Assembly: GCA_032622095.1 (NCBI GenBank)
Contig: CP136066.1
Location: 59,238,609-59,302,608 of the forward strand
Length of the DNA stretch: 64,000 bases
Direction: 5' to 3'
Source of the DNA: Siphonodentalium dalli
Lineage: Eukaryota; Mollusca; Scaphopoda; Gadilida; Siphonodentaliidae
The notes under the pieces: model-generated
The model's database searches: none
Told to the model about the DNA's origin: nothing
Seen by the model: only the letters and a program-made list of their open reading frames with translations
Position numbers and translations under genes: made by a program
In this document: positions 50,178 through 64,000 of the stretch, one piece after another
How the letters are laid out: each line of letters begins with the position of its first letter
How positions within the stretch are numbered: position 1 is the stretch's first letter

Positions 50178-53100
50178 GTGTCATTACTGGTTTGAAGGTT
50201 TAATTATTTTATCAAACTGGGAAAGTTTACAAAAAAAGTGAAAAATTTGGATGCGTAACAGGATTTTCGTTCTCAGCGAAGGCCAACTGTGTGTTATTTG
50301 TTCCAGGAAAATAGCCTGATTTCTCTCCCCTGAATTCTGTCATCTGCGCGCGCAAAGACATCGTTTTCAAATTTCTAGGAAAACTTTTTATCTATTTTAA
50401 ATATGTATCAGCTCTGACATAGCTCTATAATGTGGAAGAAGCTTACTTACTGTCATTCGCTCTGTCTTGGTCTGTTTTTGGGTTGAATATGTTCAAATTA
50501 AGTAACAAGTGGGCAAATATTAAGCGTTTTGTGTGTGCAAACCAAGGGGCATAACTCTGTGAATAATTCTACGAAGAAGATCAAGTAGAGACATATGATT
50601 AGCCAACAGTTTCTGTCGAAATTAAAACATGCCTGATGGGACCTATGCCAAAGATAAGGGCTCAGCATGTTTGAAGTACAGAACCTCCTCCCAGGTTGGC
50701 CAAAATTGTTGGAAATCGTGTATTGCTACCTGAAAAGAAGTAAAACTCAGCTTTACATCATTTTTCAGTTTCCGTGGCAAGAGTTTCGTTTATTCAGGGT
50801 ATATATGTTGTAGGGAACAACTACGGTCGTAAACCAGAGATGGGCCTTCTAGCTGACGGACAGAACGATCGGAATAACATAAGGTTGTATAGTTGGAATG
50901 ATTCGTGAGCGAGCTCATGGCCTGTTGTTCAGAAGTGATGCAAATATCCGTCTTATCAATAGGATTTACTATCTCCATAGCAACAAGACCATTTCTTCCA
51001 ATATTGTTGTCGGGAACATTCCCGTTGGGAAGCGGCAGTTGGACCCTGGCAATGTATGCATGCAGCTGTTACAGTTGGTCATGCAGGTTATGATACGTAC
51101 GATTACAACACCATAGCAACGGTTTATTTTTGCTTATGAACGCTTTTGTACTGGAAATAAGTGATACTCAGCTTCACAGCGTTTTACAGTTCCCATGGCA
51201 AGAGTTCCGTCATTTTCTTACGTAGCCTGTTGCATGGGACGATTCTGGCGGTTAACCAGAGATGGGCGTTACCCGATGTATGCCGGCACCTGTGGTAGTT
51301 GGACTTCTAGCTAATGGACAGAACGATCAGAAAACCATAAATTTTACTGTTGGAGTGGCTAATAGGCAGAGCTCATGGCCTGAGCGGAAGTGAGAAAATT
51401 GCCAGTCTTATGACCAGGATTTACAATATCCATGGCAACAACGCAATTTCTTAAGAGATTGTGGTCGAGAACATACCCGATGGCTAGCGGGAGTTGGGCC
51501 CTTGCTTATGTATGCCTGCATTTGTGGTAGTTGGACATGTAGGTGATGACGCGCACGATCACAAAACCATAGCAACGTGTTAATGATCGTTTTCGTCAAA
51601 CTCCAGGCAGAGTTATCTCCCATCGCTCCGCTGAGATACGAGGTATCGGTACACGATTTAGATGGTTTTAGGATGTCTGAAAAATAGAAAAATAAGTATA
51701 TGGGGGGCATAACAGCCAGTATAGCCTGTGTTAAATGTGTCATTACTGGTTTGAAGGTTTAATTATTTTATCAAACTGGGAAAGTTTACAAGGCCAACTG
51801 TGTGTTATTTGTTCCAGGAAAATAGCCTGATTTCTCTCCCTGAATTATGTCATATGTGCGCGCAAAGACATCGTTTTCAAATTGCTAGGATAAATTTTTA
51901 TCTATTTTAAATATGTATCAGCTCTGACATAGCTCTATAATGTGGAAGAAGCTTATTTACTGCCATTCGCTCTGTCGTGGTCTGTTTTTGGGTTGAATAT
52001 GGTCAAATTAAGTTAAATGTGGGCAAATATTAAGCATTTTGTGTCTGCAAACCAAGGGGAATAACTCTATGAATAATTCTACGAAGAAGATCAAGTAGAG
52101 ACATATGATTAACCAACAATTTCTGTCGAAATTAAAACATGCCTGATGGGACCTATTCCAAAGATAAGGGCTCAGCATGTTTGAAGTACAGAACCTCCTC
52201 CCAGGTTGGCCAAAATTGTTGGAAATCGTGTATTGCTACCTGAAAAGAAGTAAAACTCAGCTTTACATCATTTTACAGTTTCCATGGCAAGAGATTCGTT
52301 TATTCAGGGTATATATGTTGTAGGGAACAACTACGGTCGTAAACCAGAGATGGGCCTTCTAGCTGACGAACAGAACGATCGTAATAACATAAGGTTGTAT
52401 AGTTGGAATGATTCGTGAACGAGCTCATGGCCTGTTGTTCAGAAGTGATGCGAATATCCGTCTTATCAATAGGATTTACTATCTCCATAGCAACAAGACC
52501 ATTTCTTCCAATACTGTTGTCGGGAACATACCCGGTGGGAAGCGGCAGTTAGGCCCAGGCCAATGTATGCATGCAGCTGTTACAGTTGGTCATGCAGGTT
52601 ATGATACGTACGATTACAGCACCATAGCAACGGTTTATTTGTGCTTATGAACGCTTTTGTGATTTTGTACTGGAAATAAGTGATACTCAGCTTCACAGCG
52701 TTTTACAGTTCCCATGGCAAGAGTTCCGTCATTTTCTCACGTAGCCTGTTGCATGGGACGATTCTGGCCGTTAACCGGAGATGGGCGTTACCCGATGTTT
52801 GCCGGCCCCTGTGGTAGTTGGACTTCTAGCTAACGGACAGAACGATCAGGAAACCATAAATTTTACTGTTGGAGTGGCTAATAGGCAGAGCTCATGGCCT
52901 GAGCGGAAGTGAGAAAATTGCCAGTCTTATGAGCAGGATTTACAATATCCATGGCAACAACGCAATTTCTTCAGAGATTGTGGTCGGGAACATACCCGAT
53001 GGCTAGCGGGAGTTGGACCCTAGCTTATGTATGCCTGCATTTGTGGTAGTTGGACATGTAGGTGATGACGCGCACGATCACAAAACCGTAGCAACGTGTT

Positions 53101-54820
53101 ACTGAACGTTTTCGTCAAACTCCAGGCAGAGTTATCTCCCATCGCTCAGCTGAGATACGAGGTATCGGTACACGATTTAGAGGGTTGTAGGGGGTCTGAA
53201 AAATAGAAAAATAAGTATATGGGGGCATAACAGCCATTGTAGCCTGTGTTTAATGTGTCATTACTGGTTTGAAGGTTTAGTTATTTTATCAAACTGGGAA
53301 AGTTTACAAAAAAGTGAAAAATTTGGATGCGTAACAGGATTTTCGTAATCAGCGAAGGCCAACTGTGTGTTATTTGTTCCATGAAAATAGCCTGATTTCT
53401 CTCCCCTGAATTATGTCATCTGCGCGTGCAAAGACATCGTTTTCAAATTGCTAGGATAACTTTTTATCTATTTTAAATATGTATCAGCTCTGACATAGCT
53501 CTATAATGTTGAAGAAGCTTATTTACTGCCATTCGCTCTGTCGTGGTCTGTTTTTGGGTTGAATATGGTCAATTTAAGTAAAAAGTGGGCAAATATTAAG
53601 CGTTTTGTGTGTGCAATCCAAGGGGCATAACTCTGTGAACAATTCTACGAAGAAGATAAAGTAGAGACATATGATTAACCAACCATTTCTGTCGAAATTA
53701 AAACATGCCTGATGGGACCTATTCCAAAGATAAGGGCTCAGCATGTTTGAAGTACAGAACCTCCTCCCAGGTTGGCCAAAATTGTTGGAAATCGTGTATT
53801 GCTACCTGAAAAGAAGTAAAACTCAGCTTTACATCATTTTACAGTTTCCATGGCAAGAGATTCGTTTATTCAGGGTATATATGTTGTAGGGAACAACTAC
53901 GGTCGTAAACCAGAGATGGGCCTTCTAGCTGACGAACAGAACGATCGTAATAACATAAGGTTGTATAGTTGGAATGATTCGTGAGCGAGCTCATGGCCTG
54001 TTGTTCAGAAGTGATGCGAATATCCGTCTTATCAATAGGATTTACTATCTCCATAGCAACAAGACCATTTCTTCCAATGCTGTTGTCGGGAACATACCCG
54101 GTGGGAAGCGGCAGTTAGGCCCAGGCCAACATATGCATGCAGCTGTTACAGTGGGTCATGCAGGTTATGATACGTACGATTACAGCACCATAGGAACGGT
54201 TTATTTGTGCTTATGAACGCTTTTGTGATTTTGTACTGGAAATAAGTGATACTCAGCTTCACAGCGTTTTACAGTTCCCATGGCAAGAGTTCCGTCATTT
54301 TCTCACGTAGCCTGTTGCATGGGACGATTCTGGCCGTTAACCGGAGATGGGCGTTACCCGATGTTTGCCGGCCCCTGTGGTAGTTGGACTTCTAGCTAAC
54401 GGACAGAACGATCAGGAAACCATAAATTTTACTGTTGGAGTGGCTAATAGGCAGAGCTCATGGCCTGAGCGGAAGTGAGAAAATTGCCAGTCTTATGAGC
54501 AGGATTTACAATATCCATGGCAACAACGCAATTTCTTCAGAGATTGTGGTCGGGAACATACCCGATGGCTAGCGGGAGTTGGACCCTAGCTTATGTATGC
54601 CTGCATTTGTGGTAGTTGGACATGTAGGTGATGACGCACATGATCACAAAACCGTAGCAACGTGTTACTGAACGTTTTCGTCAAACTCCAGGCAGAGTTA
54701 TCTCCCATCGCTCCGCTGAGATACGAGTATCGGTACACGATTTAGAGGGTTGTAGGGGGTCTGAAAAATAGAAAAATAAGTATATGGGGACCATAACAGC
54801 CAGTGTAGCCTGTGTTAAAT
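50178..54820 (+). repeat. Megasatellite monomers 6-8 (intermediate block)
   Basis: The starts are 50178, 51737 and 53255, with lengths 1,559, 1,518 and 1,566 bp. The monomer starting at 51737 lacks about 46 bp near 51792 ('TTTACAAGGCCAACTG'). The two monomers at 51737 and 53255 share private variants, for example GCTGACGAACAGAACGATCG and GGCAGTTAGGCCCAGGCCAA, so they are each other's closest copies. Confidence 0.93.
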
Positions 54821-57800
54821 GTGTCATTACTGGTTTGAAGGTTTATTATTTTTATCAAACTGGGAAAGTTTATAAAAAAGTGAATAATTTGGATGCGTAA
54901 CAGGATTTTCGTACTCAGCGAAGGCCAACTGTATGTTTTTTGTTCCAGGAAAATAGCCTGATTTCTCTCCCCTAAATTATGTCATCTGCGCGCGCAAAGA
55001 CATCGTTTTCAAATTGCTAGGATAACTTTTTATCTATTTAAAATACGTATCAGCTCTGACATAGCTCTATAAGGTGGAAGAAGCTTATTTACTGCCATTC
55101 GCTCTGTCCTGGTCTGTTTTTGGGTTGAATATGGTCAAATTAAGTAAAAAGTGGGCAAATATTAAGCGTTTTGTGTGTGCAAACCAAGGGGCATAACTAT
55201 GTGAATAATTCTACAAAGAAGATAAAGTAGAGACATATGATTAATCAACAATTTCTGTCGAAATTAAAACATGCCTGATGGGACCTATGTCAAAGATAAG
55301 GGCTCAGCATGTTTGAAGTACAGAACCTCCTCCCAGGTTGGCCGAAATTGTTGGAAATCGTGTATTGCTTCCTGAAAAGAAGTAAAACTCAGCTTTACAT
55401 CATTTTACAGTTTCCGTGGCAAGAGTTTCGTTTATTCAGGGTATGTATGTTGTAGGGAGCAACTACGTCGTAAACCAGAGATGTGCCTTCTAGCTGACGG
55501 ACAGAACGATCGGAATAACATAAGGTTGTATAGTTAGAATGATTCGTGAGCGAGCTCATGGCCTGTTGTTCAGAAGTGATGCAAATATCCGTCTTATGAA
55601 TAGGATTTACTATCTCCATAGCAACAAGACCATTTCTTCCAATATTGTTGTCGGGAACATACTCGGTGGGAATCGGTAGTTGGGCCCTTGCCAATGTATG
55701 CCTGCTGCTGTGGCAGTTAGTCGTGCAGGTTATGATACGTACGATCATAACACCATAGCAGCGGTTTATTTGTGCTTATGAACGCTTTTGTGATTTTGTA
55801 CTGGAAATAAGTGATACTCAGCTTCACAGCGTTTTACAGTTCCCATGGCAAGAGTTCCATCATTTTCTCACGTAGCCTGTTGCATGGGACGATTCTGGCG
55901 GTTAACCAGAGATGGGCGTTACCCGATGTATGCCGGCACCTGTAGTTGTTGGACATCTAGCTGACGGACAGAACGATCAGAAACCATAAATCTTACTGTT
56001 GAAATGGCGATTAGGCAGAGCTCATGGCCTGAGCGGAAGTGAGAAAATTGCCAGTCGAATGCGCAGGATTTACAATATCCATGGCAACAACGCAATTTCT
56101 TCAGAGATTGTGGTCGGGAACATACCCGATGGCTAGCGGGAGTTGGGTCCTAGCTTATGTATGCTTACATTTGTAGTAGTTGGACATGTAGCTGATGACG
56201 CGTACGATCACAAAACCGTAGCAACGTGTTAATGAACGTTTTCGTCAAACTCCAGGCAGAGTTATCTCCCATCGCTCCGCTGACTACGAGTATCGGTACA
56301 CGATTTAGAGGGTTGTAGGGGGTCTGAAAAATAGAAAAATAAGTATATGGGGACCATAACAGCCAGTGTAGCCTGTGTTAAATGTGTCATTACTGGTTTG
56401 AAGGTTTATTATTTTTATCAAACTGGGAAAGTTTATAAAAAAGTGAATAATTTGGATGCGTAACAGGATTTTCGTACTCAGCGAAGGCCAACTGTATGTT
56501 TTTTGTTCCAGGAAAATAGCCTGATTTCTCTCCCCTAAATTATGTCATCTGCGCGCGCAAAGACATCGTTTTCAAATTGCTAGGATAACTTTTTATCTAT
56601 TTAAAATACGTATCAGCTCTGACATAGCTCTATAAGGTGGAAGAAGCTTATTTACTGCCATTCGCTCTGTCCTGGTCTGTTTTTGGGTTGAATATGGTCA
56701 AATTAAGTAAAAAGTGGGCAAATATTAAGCGTTTTGTGTGTGCAAACCAAGGGGCATAACTATGTGAATAATTCTACAAAGAAGATAAAGTAGAGACATA
56801 TGATTAATCAACAATTTCTGTCGAAATTAAAACATGCCTGATGGGACCTATGTCAAAGATAAGGGCTCAGCATGTTTGAAGTACAGAACCTCCTCCCAGG
56901 TTGGCCGAAATTGTTGGAAATCGTGTATTGCTTCCTGAAAAGAAGTAAAACTCAGCTTTACATCATTTTACAGTTTCCGTGGCAAGAGTTTCGTTTATTC
57001 AGGGTATGTATGTTGTAGGGAGCAACTACGTCGTAAACCAGAGATGTGCCTTCTAGCTGACGGACAGAACGATCGGAATAACATAAGGTTGTATAGTTAG
57101 AATGATTCGTGAGCGAGCTCATGGCCTGTTGTTCAGAAGTGATGCAAATATCCGTCTTATGAATAGGATTTACTATCTCCATAGCAACAAGACCATTTCT
57201 TCCAATATTGTTGTCGGGAACATACTCGGTGGGAATCGGTAGTTGGGCCCTTGCCAATGTATGCCTGCTGCTGTGGCAGTTAGTCGTGCAGGTTATGATA
57301 CGTACGATCATAACACCATAGCAGCGGTTTATTTGTGCTTATGAACGCTTTTGTGATTTTGTACTGGAAATAAGTGATACTCAGCTTCACAGCGTTTTAC
57401 AGTTCCCATGGCAAGAGTTCCATCATTTTCTCACGTAGCCTGTTGCATGGGACGATTCTGGCGGTTAACCAGAGATGGGCGTTACCCGATGTATGCCGGC
57501 ACCTGTAGTTGTTGGACATCTAGCTGACGGACAGAACGATCAGAAACCATAAATCTTACTGTTGAAATGGCGATTAGGCAGAGCTCATGGCCTGAGCGGA
57601 AGTGAGAAAATTGCCAGTCGAATGCGCAGGATTTACAATATCCATGGCAACAACGCAATTTCTTCAGAGATTGTGGTCGGGAACATACCCGATGGCTAGC
57701 GGGAGTTGGGTCCTAGCTTATGTATGCTTACATTTGTAGTAGTTGGACATGTAGCTGATGACGCGTACGATCACAAAACCGTAGCAACGTGTTAATGAAC

Positions 57801-60800
57801 GTTTTCGTCAAACTCCAGGCAGAGTTATCTCCCATCGCTCCGCTGACTACGAGTATCGGTACACGATTTAGAGGGTTGTAGGGGGTCTGAAAAATAGAAA
57901 AATAAGTATATGGGGACCATAACAGCCAGTGTAGCCTGTGTTAAATGTGTCATTACTGGTTTGAAGGTTTATTATTTTATCAAACGGGGAAAGTTTATAA
58001 AAAAGTGAATAATTTGGATGCGTAACAGGATTTTCGTACTCAGCGAAGGCCAACTGTATGTTTTTTGTTCCAGGAAAATAGCCTGATTTCTCTCCCCTAA
58101 ATTATGTCATCTGCGCGCGCAAAGACATCGTTTTCAAATTGCTAGGATAACTTTTTATCTATTTAAAATACGTATCAGCTCTGACATAGCTCTATAAGGT
58201 GGAAGAAGCTTATTTACTGCCATTCGCTCTGTCCTGGTCTGTTTTTGGGTTGAATATGGTCAAATTAAGTAAAAAGTGGGCAAATATTAAGCGTTTTGTG
58301 TGTGCAAACCAAGGGGCATAACTATATGAATAATTCTACAAAGAAGATAAAGTAGAGACATATGATTAATCAACAATTTCTGTCGAAATTAAAACATGCC
58401 TGATGGGACCTATGTCAAAGATAAGGGCTCAGCATGTTTGAAGTACAGAACCTCCTCCCAGGTTGGCCGAAATTGTTGGAAATCGTGTATTGCTTCCTGA
58501 AAAGAAGTAAAACTCAGCTTTACATCATTTTACAGTTTCCGTGGCAAGAGTTTCGTTTATTCAGGGTATGTATGTTGTAGGGAGCAACTACGTCGTAAAC
58601 CAGAGATGTGCCTTCTAGCTGACGGACAGAACGATCGGAATAACATAAGGTTGTATAGTTAGAATGATTCGTGAGCGAGCTCATGGCCTGTTGTTCAGAA
58701 GTGATGCAAATATCCGTCTTATGAATAGGATTTACTATCTCCATAGCAACAAGACCATTTCTTCCAATATTGTTGTCGGGAACATACTCGGTGGGAAGCG
58801 GTAGTTGGGCCCTTGCCAATGTATGCCTGCTGCTGTGGCAGTTAGTCGTGCAGGTTATGATACGTACGATCATAACACCATAGCAGCGGTTTATTTGTGC
58901 TTATGAACGCTTTTGTGATTTTGTACTGGAAATAAGTGATACTCAGCTTCACAGCGTTTTACAGTTCCCATGGCAAGAGTTCCATCATTTTCTCACGTAG
59001 CCTGTTGCATGGGACGATTCTGGCGGTTAACCAGAGATGGGCGTTACCCGATGTATGCCGGCACCTGTAGTTGTTGGACATCTAGCTGACGGACAGAACG
59101 ATCAGAAACCATAAATCTTACTGTTGAAATGGCGATTAGGCAGAGCTCATGGCCTGAGCGGAAGTGAGAAAATTGCCAGTCGAATGCGCAGGATTTACAA
59201 TATCCATGGCAACAACGCAATTTCTTCAGAGATTGTGGTCGGGAACATACCCGATGGCTAGCGGGAGTTGGGTCCTAGCTTATGTATGCTTACATTTGTA
59301 GTAGTTGGACATGTAGCTGATGACGCGTACGATCACAAAACCGTAGCAACGTGTTAATGAACGTTTTCGTCAAACTCCAGGCAGAGTTATCTCCCATCGC
59401 TCCGCTGAGATACGAGTATCGGTACACGATTTAGAGGGTTGTAGGGGGTCTGAAAAATAGAAAAATAAGTATATGGGGACCATAACAGCCAGTGTAGCCT
59501 GTGTTAAATGTGTCATTACTGGTTTGAAGGTTTATTATTTTATCAAACTGGGAAAGTTTATAAAAAAGTGAATAATTTGGATGCGTAACAGGATTTTCGT
59601 ACTCAGCGAAGGCCAACTGTATGTTTTTTGTTCCAGGAAAATAGCCTGATTTCTCTCCCCTAAATTATGTCATCTGCGCGCGCAAAGACATCGTTTTCAA
59701 ATTGCTAGGATAACTTTTTATCTATTTAAAATACGTATCAGCTCTGACATAGCTCTATAAGGTGGAATAAGCTTATGTACTGCCATTCGCTCTGTCCTGG
59801 TCTGTTTTTGGGTTGAATATGGTCAAATTAAGTAAAAAGTGGGCAAATATTAAGCGTTTTGTGTGTGCAAACCAAGGGGCATAACTATGTGAATAATTCT
59901 ACAAAGAAGATAAAGTAGAGACATATGATTAATCAACAATTTCTGTCGAAATTAAAACATGCCTGATGGGACCTATGCCAAAGATAAGGGCTCAGCATGT
60001 TTGAAGTACAGAACCTCCTCCCAAGTTGGCCAAAATTGTTGGAAATCGTGTATTGCTACTTGAAATGAAGTAAAACTCAGCTTTACATCATTTTACAGTT
60101 TCCGTGGCAAGAGTTTCGTTTATTCGGGGTATATATGTTGTAGGGAGAACCTACGGTCGTAAACCAGAGATGGGCCTTCTAGCTGACGGACAGAACGATC
60201 GGAATAACATAAAGTTGTATAGTTGGAATGATTCGTGAGCGAGCTCATGGCCTGTTGTTCATAAGTGATTCAAATATCCGTCTTATGAATATGATTTACT
60301 ATCTCCATAGCAACAAGACCATTTCTTCCAATATTGTTGTCGGGAACATACTCGGTGGGAAGCGGTAGTTGGGCCCTTGCCAATGTATGCCTGCTGCTGT
60401 GGCAGTTAGTCGTGCAGGTTATGATACGTACGATCATAACACCATAGCAGCGGTTTATTTGTGCTTATGAACGCTTTTGTGATTTTGTACTGGAAATAAG
60501 TGATACTCAGCTTCACAGCGTTTTACAGTTCCCATGGCAAGAGTTCCATCATTTTCTCACGTAGCCTGTTGCATGGGACGATTCTGGCGGTTAACCAGAG
60601 ATGGGCGTTACCCGATGTATGCCGGCACCTGTAGTTGTTGGACATCTAGCTGACGGACAGAACGATCAGAAACCATAAATCTTACTGTTGAAATGGCTAT
60701 TAGGCAGAGCTCATGGCCTGAGCGGAAGTGAGAAAATTGCCAGTCGAATGCGCAGGATTTACAATATCCATGGCAACAACGCAATTTCTTCAGGGATTGT

Positions 60801-63800
60801 GGTCGGGAACATACCCGATGGCTAGCGGGAGTTGGGTCCTAGCTTATGTATGCTTACATTTGTAGTAGTTGGACATGTAGCTGATGACGCGTACGATCAC
60901 AAAACCGTAGCAACGTGTTAATGAACGTTTTCGTCAAACTCCAGGCAGAGTTATCTCCCATCGCTCCGCTGAGATACGAGTATCGGTACACGATTTAGAG
61001 GGTTGTAGGGGGTCTGAAAAATAGAAAAATAAGTATATGGGGACCATAACAGCCAGTGTAGCCTGTGTTAAATGTGTCATTACTGGTTTGAAGGTTTATT
61101 ATTTTATCAAACTGGGAAAGTTTATAAAAAAGTGAATAATTTGGATGCGTAACAGGATTTTCGTACTCAGCGAAGGCCAACTGTATGTTTTTTGTTCCAG
61201 GAAAATAGCCTGATTTCTCTCCCCTAAATTATGTCATCTGCGCGCGCAAAGACATCGTTTTCAAATTGCTAGGATAACTTTTTATCTATTTAAAATACGT
61301 ATCAGCTCTGACATAGCTCTATAAGGTGGAAGAAGCTTATTTACTGCCATTCGCTCTGTCCTGGTCTGTTTTTGGGTTGAATATGGTCAAATTAAGTAAA
61401 AAGTGGGCAAATATTAAGCGTTTTGTGTGTGCAAACCAAGGGGCATAACTATGTGAATAATTCTACAAAGAAGATAAAGTAGAGACATATGATTAATCAA
61501 CAATTTCTGTCGAAATTAAAACATGCCTGATGGGACCTATGCCAAAGATAAGGGCTCAGCATGTTTGAAGTACAGAACCTCCTCCCAGGTTGGCCGAAAT
61601 TGTTGGAAATCGTGTATTGCTTCCTGAAAAGAAGTAAAACTCAGCTTTACATCATTTTACAGTTTCCGTGGCAAGAGTTTCGTTTATTCAGGGTATGTAT
61701 GTTGTAGGGAGCAACTACGTCGTAAACCAGAGATGTGCCTTCTAGCTGACGGACAGAACGATCGGAATAACATAAGGTTGTATAGTTGGAATGATTCGTG
61801 AGCGAGCTCATGGCCTGTTGTTCAGAAGTGATGCAAATATCCGTCTTATGAATAGGATTTACTATCTCCATAGCAACAAGACCATTTCTTCCAATATTGT
61901 TGTCGGGAACATACTCGGTGGGAAGCGGTAGTTGGGCCCTTGCCAATGTATGCCTGCTGCTGTGGCAGTTAGTCGTGCAGGTTATGATACGTACGATCAT
62001 AACACCATAGCAGCGGTTTATTTGTGCTTATGAACGCTTTTGTGATTTTGTACTGGAAATAAGTGATACTCAGCTTCACAGCGTTTTACAGTTCCCATGG
62101 CAAGAGTTCCATCATTTTCTCACGTAGCCTGTTGCATGGGACGATTCTGGCGGTTAACCAGAGATGGGCGTTACCCGATGTATGCCGGCACCTGTAGTTG
62201 TTGGACATCTAGCTGACGGACAGAACGATCAGAAACCATAAATCTTACTGTTGAAATGGCTATTAGGCAGAGCTCATGGCCTGAGCGGAAGTGAGAAAAT
62301 TGCCAGTCGAATGCGCAGGATTTACAATATCCATGGCAACAACGCAATTTCTTCAGGGATTGTGGTCGGGAACATACCCGATGGCTAGCGGGAGTTGGGT
62401 CCTAGCTTATGTATGCTTACATTTGTAGTAGTTGGACATGTAGCTGATGACGCGTACGATCACAAAACCGTAGCAACGTGTTAATGAACGTTTTCGTCAA
62501 ACTCCAGGCAGAGTTATCTCCCATCGCTCCGCTGAGATACGAGTATCGGTACACGATTTAGAGGGTTGTAGGGGGTCTGAAAAATAGAAAAATAAGTATA
62601 TGGGGACCATAACAGCCAGTGTAGCCTGTGTTAAATGTGTCATTACTGGTTTGAAGGTTTATTATTTTATCAAACTGGGAAAGTTTATAAAAAAGTGAAT
62701 AATTTGGATGCGTAACAGGATTTTCGTACTCAGCGAAGGCCAACTGTATGTTTTTTGTTCCAGGAAAATAGCCTGATTTCTCTCCCCTAAATTATGTCAT
62801 CTGCGCGCGCAAAGACATCGTTTTCAAATTGCTAGGATAACTTTTTATCTATTTAAAATACGTATCAGCTCTGACATAGCTCTATAAGGTGGAAGAAGCT
62901 TATTTACTGCCATTCGCTCTGTCCTGGTCTGTTTTTGGGTTGAATATGGTCAAATTAAGTAAAAAGTGGGCAAATATTAAGCGTTTTGTGTGTGCAAACC
63001 AAGGGGCATAACTATGTGAATAATTCTACAAAGAAGATAAAGTAGAGACATATGATTAATCAACAATTTCTGTCGAAATTAAAACATGCCTGATGGGACC
63101 TATGCCAAAGATAAGGGCTCAGCATGTTTGAAGTACAGAACCTCCTCCCAGGTTGGCCGAAATTGTTGGAAATCGTGTATTGCTTCCTGAAAAGAAGTAA
63201 AACTCAGCTTTACATCATTTTACAGTTTCCGTGGCAAGAGTTTCGTTTATTCAGGGTATGTATGTTGTAGGGAGCAACTACGTCGTAAACCAGAGATGTG
63301 CCTTCTAGCTGACGGACAGAACGATCGGAATAACATAAGGTTGTATAGTTGGAATGATTCGTGAGCGAGCTCATGGCCTGTTGTTCAGAAGTGATGCAAA
63401 TATCCGTCTTATGAATAGGATTTACTATCTCCATAGCAACAAGACCATTTCTTCCAATATTGTTGTCGGGAACATACTCGGTGGGAATCGGTAGTTGGGC
63501 CCTTGCCAATGTATGCCTGCTGCTGTGGCAGTTAGTCGTGCAGGTTATGATACGTACGATCATAACACCATAGCAGCGGTTTATTTGTGCTTATGAACGC
63601 TTTTGTGATTTTGTACTGGAAATAAGTGATACTCAGCTTCACAGCGTTTTACAGTTCCCATGGCAAGAGTTCCATCATTTTCTCACGTAGCCTGTTGCAT
63701 GGGACGATTCTGGCGGTTAACCAGAGATGGGCGTTACCCGATGTATGCCGACACCTGTAGTTGTTGGACATCTAGCTGACGGACAGAACGATCAGAAACC

Positions 63801-64000
63801 ATAAATCTTACTGTTGAAATGGCTATTAGGCAGAGCTCATGGCCTGAGCGGAAGTGAGAAAATTGCCAGTCGAATGCGCAGGATTTACAATATCCATGGC
63901 AACAACGCAATTTCTTCAGAGATTGTGGTCGGGAACATACCCGATGGCTAGCGGGAGTTGGGTCCTAGCTTATGTATGCTTACATTTGTAGTAGTTGGAC
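54821..64000 (+). repeat. Megasatellite monomers 9-13 and a partial 14th (homogenised block)
   Basis: The starts are 54821, 56384, 57947, 59510, 61074 and 62637, with spacings of 1,563 or 1,564 bp. Adjacent monomers differ at only a handful of positions over long stretches and share block-specific variants such as GAGCAACTACGTCGTAAACC and CTGCGCGCGCAAAGACATCG. The array runs off the window. A minus-strand frame of 117 codons is identical or nearly so in most of these copies, which simply follows from DNA identity. Confidence 0.95.

Noticed and set aside
43265-63563. Recurrent minus- and plus-strand frames of 60-117 codons in each megasatellite monomer
   Set aside because: Lengths change with every small indel among monomers, and identical copies simply reflect identical DNA. 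No domain is recognised. The subrepeat reading is kept only as something to test.
1-64000. tRNA, rRNA, snRNA or histone genes, including within the megasatellite monomer
   Set aside because: No tRNA B-box arrangement, 5S-like internal promoter or known RNA core was seen on either strand by eye.

Overview
This window looks like non-genic, repeat-dense DNA from a eukaryote, most probably a marine invertebrate. It is AT-rich and has no operons, rRNA or tRNA. What it holds is degraded LINEs, MITE-like elements, Helitron-related elements with internal minisatellites and an ACAG-type microsatellite end, two fold-back structures, and a megasatellite. Helitron-related elements built this way are best known from bivalves (pearl, DTE, Cg_HINE), so a mollusc is a reasonable guess. 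The clade is not established from sequence alone. No complete conventional gene is visible. The best candidate host gene is one exon, on the minus strand at about 12.7-13.2 kb, for a secreted hexapeptide-repeat protein.

Layout. 1-3.7 kb: a broken LINE (plus strand) whose ORF is split by a 1,067-bp insertion flanked by TTAA. 4.6-6.5 kb: two Helitron-related, tandem-repeat-bearing elements. 6.5-7.3 kb: a palindromic fold-back structure flanked by simple repeats. 7.3-12.2 kb: sequence with no supportable gene, apart from one weak candidate exon. 12.2-14.1 kb: a palindromic MITE, the secreted-repeat-protein exon and a TTAA-flanked MITE. 14.1-25.4 kb: mostly non-coding, with microsatellites, a third and a fourth Helitron-related element, a decayed hAT-type element, a 1.2-kb element with inverted ends and a 0.7-kb inverted-repeat locus. 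25.4-26.6 kb: a LINE 3' end (minus strand) interrupted by a second palindromic MITE. 26.73-34.09 kb: a 7.36-kb fold-back element, with arms of at least 1 kb around about 5 kb of 33-43-bp tandem repeats in higher-order blocks. 34.35-38.15 kb: two LINE fragments in opposite orientation. 38.36-39.94 kb: a third palindromic MITE carrying a nested 1.1-kb hAT-type element with a perfect 8-bp target duplication. 40.34-40.66 kb: a fifth Helitron-related element, which directly abuts a satellite with monomers of about 1,563 bp. That satellite fills the rest of the window and continues past its end.

The interest lies in mobile-element biology. Insertions are nested and can be ordered in time. Related Helitron-like elements differ in the number of internal minisatellite units. 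The fold-back element has grown an internal array by blockwise duplication. The megasatellite grades from diverged, deletion-bearing monomers at its left edge to nearly identical monomers at the right. No autonomous transposase, Rep/helicase or intact reverse transcriptase ORF is present, so every mobile element here is non-autonomous or dead. All similarity and period statements were made by eye; no alignment, database or phylogenetic search was run.
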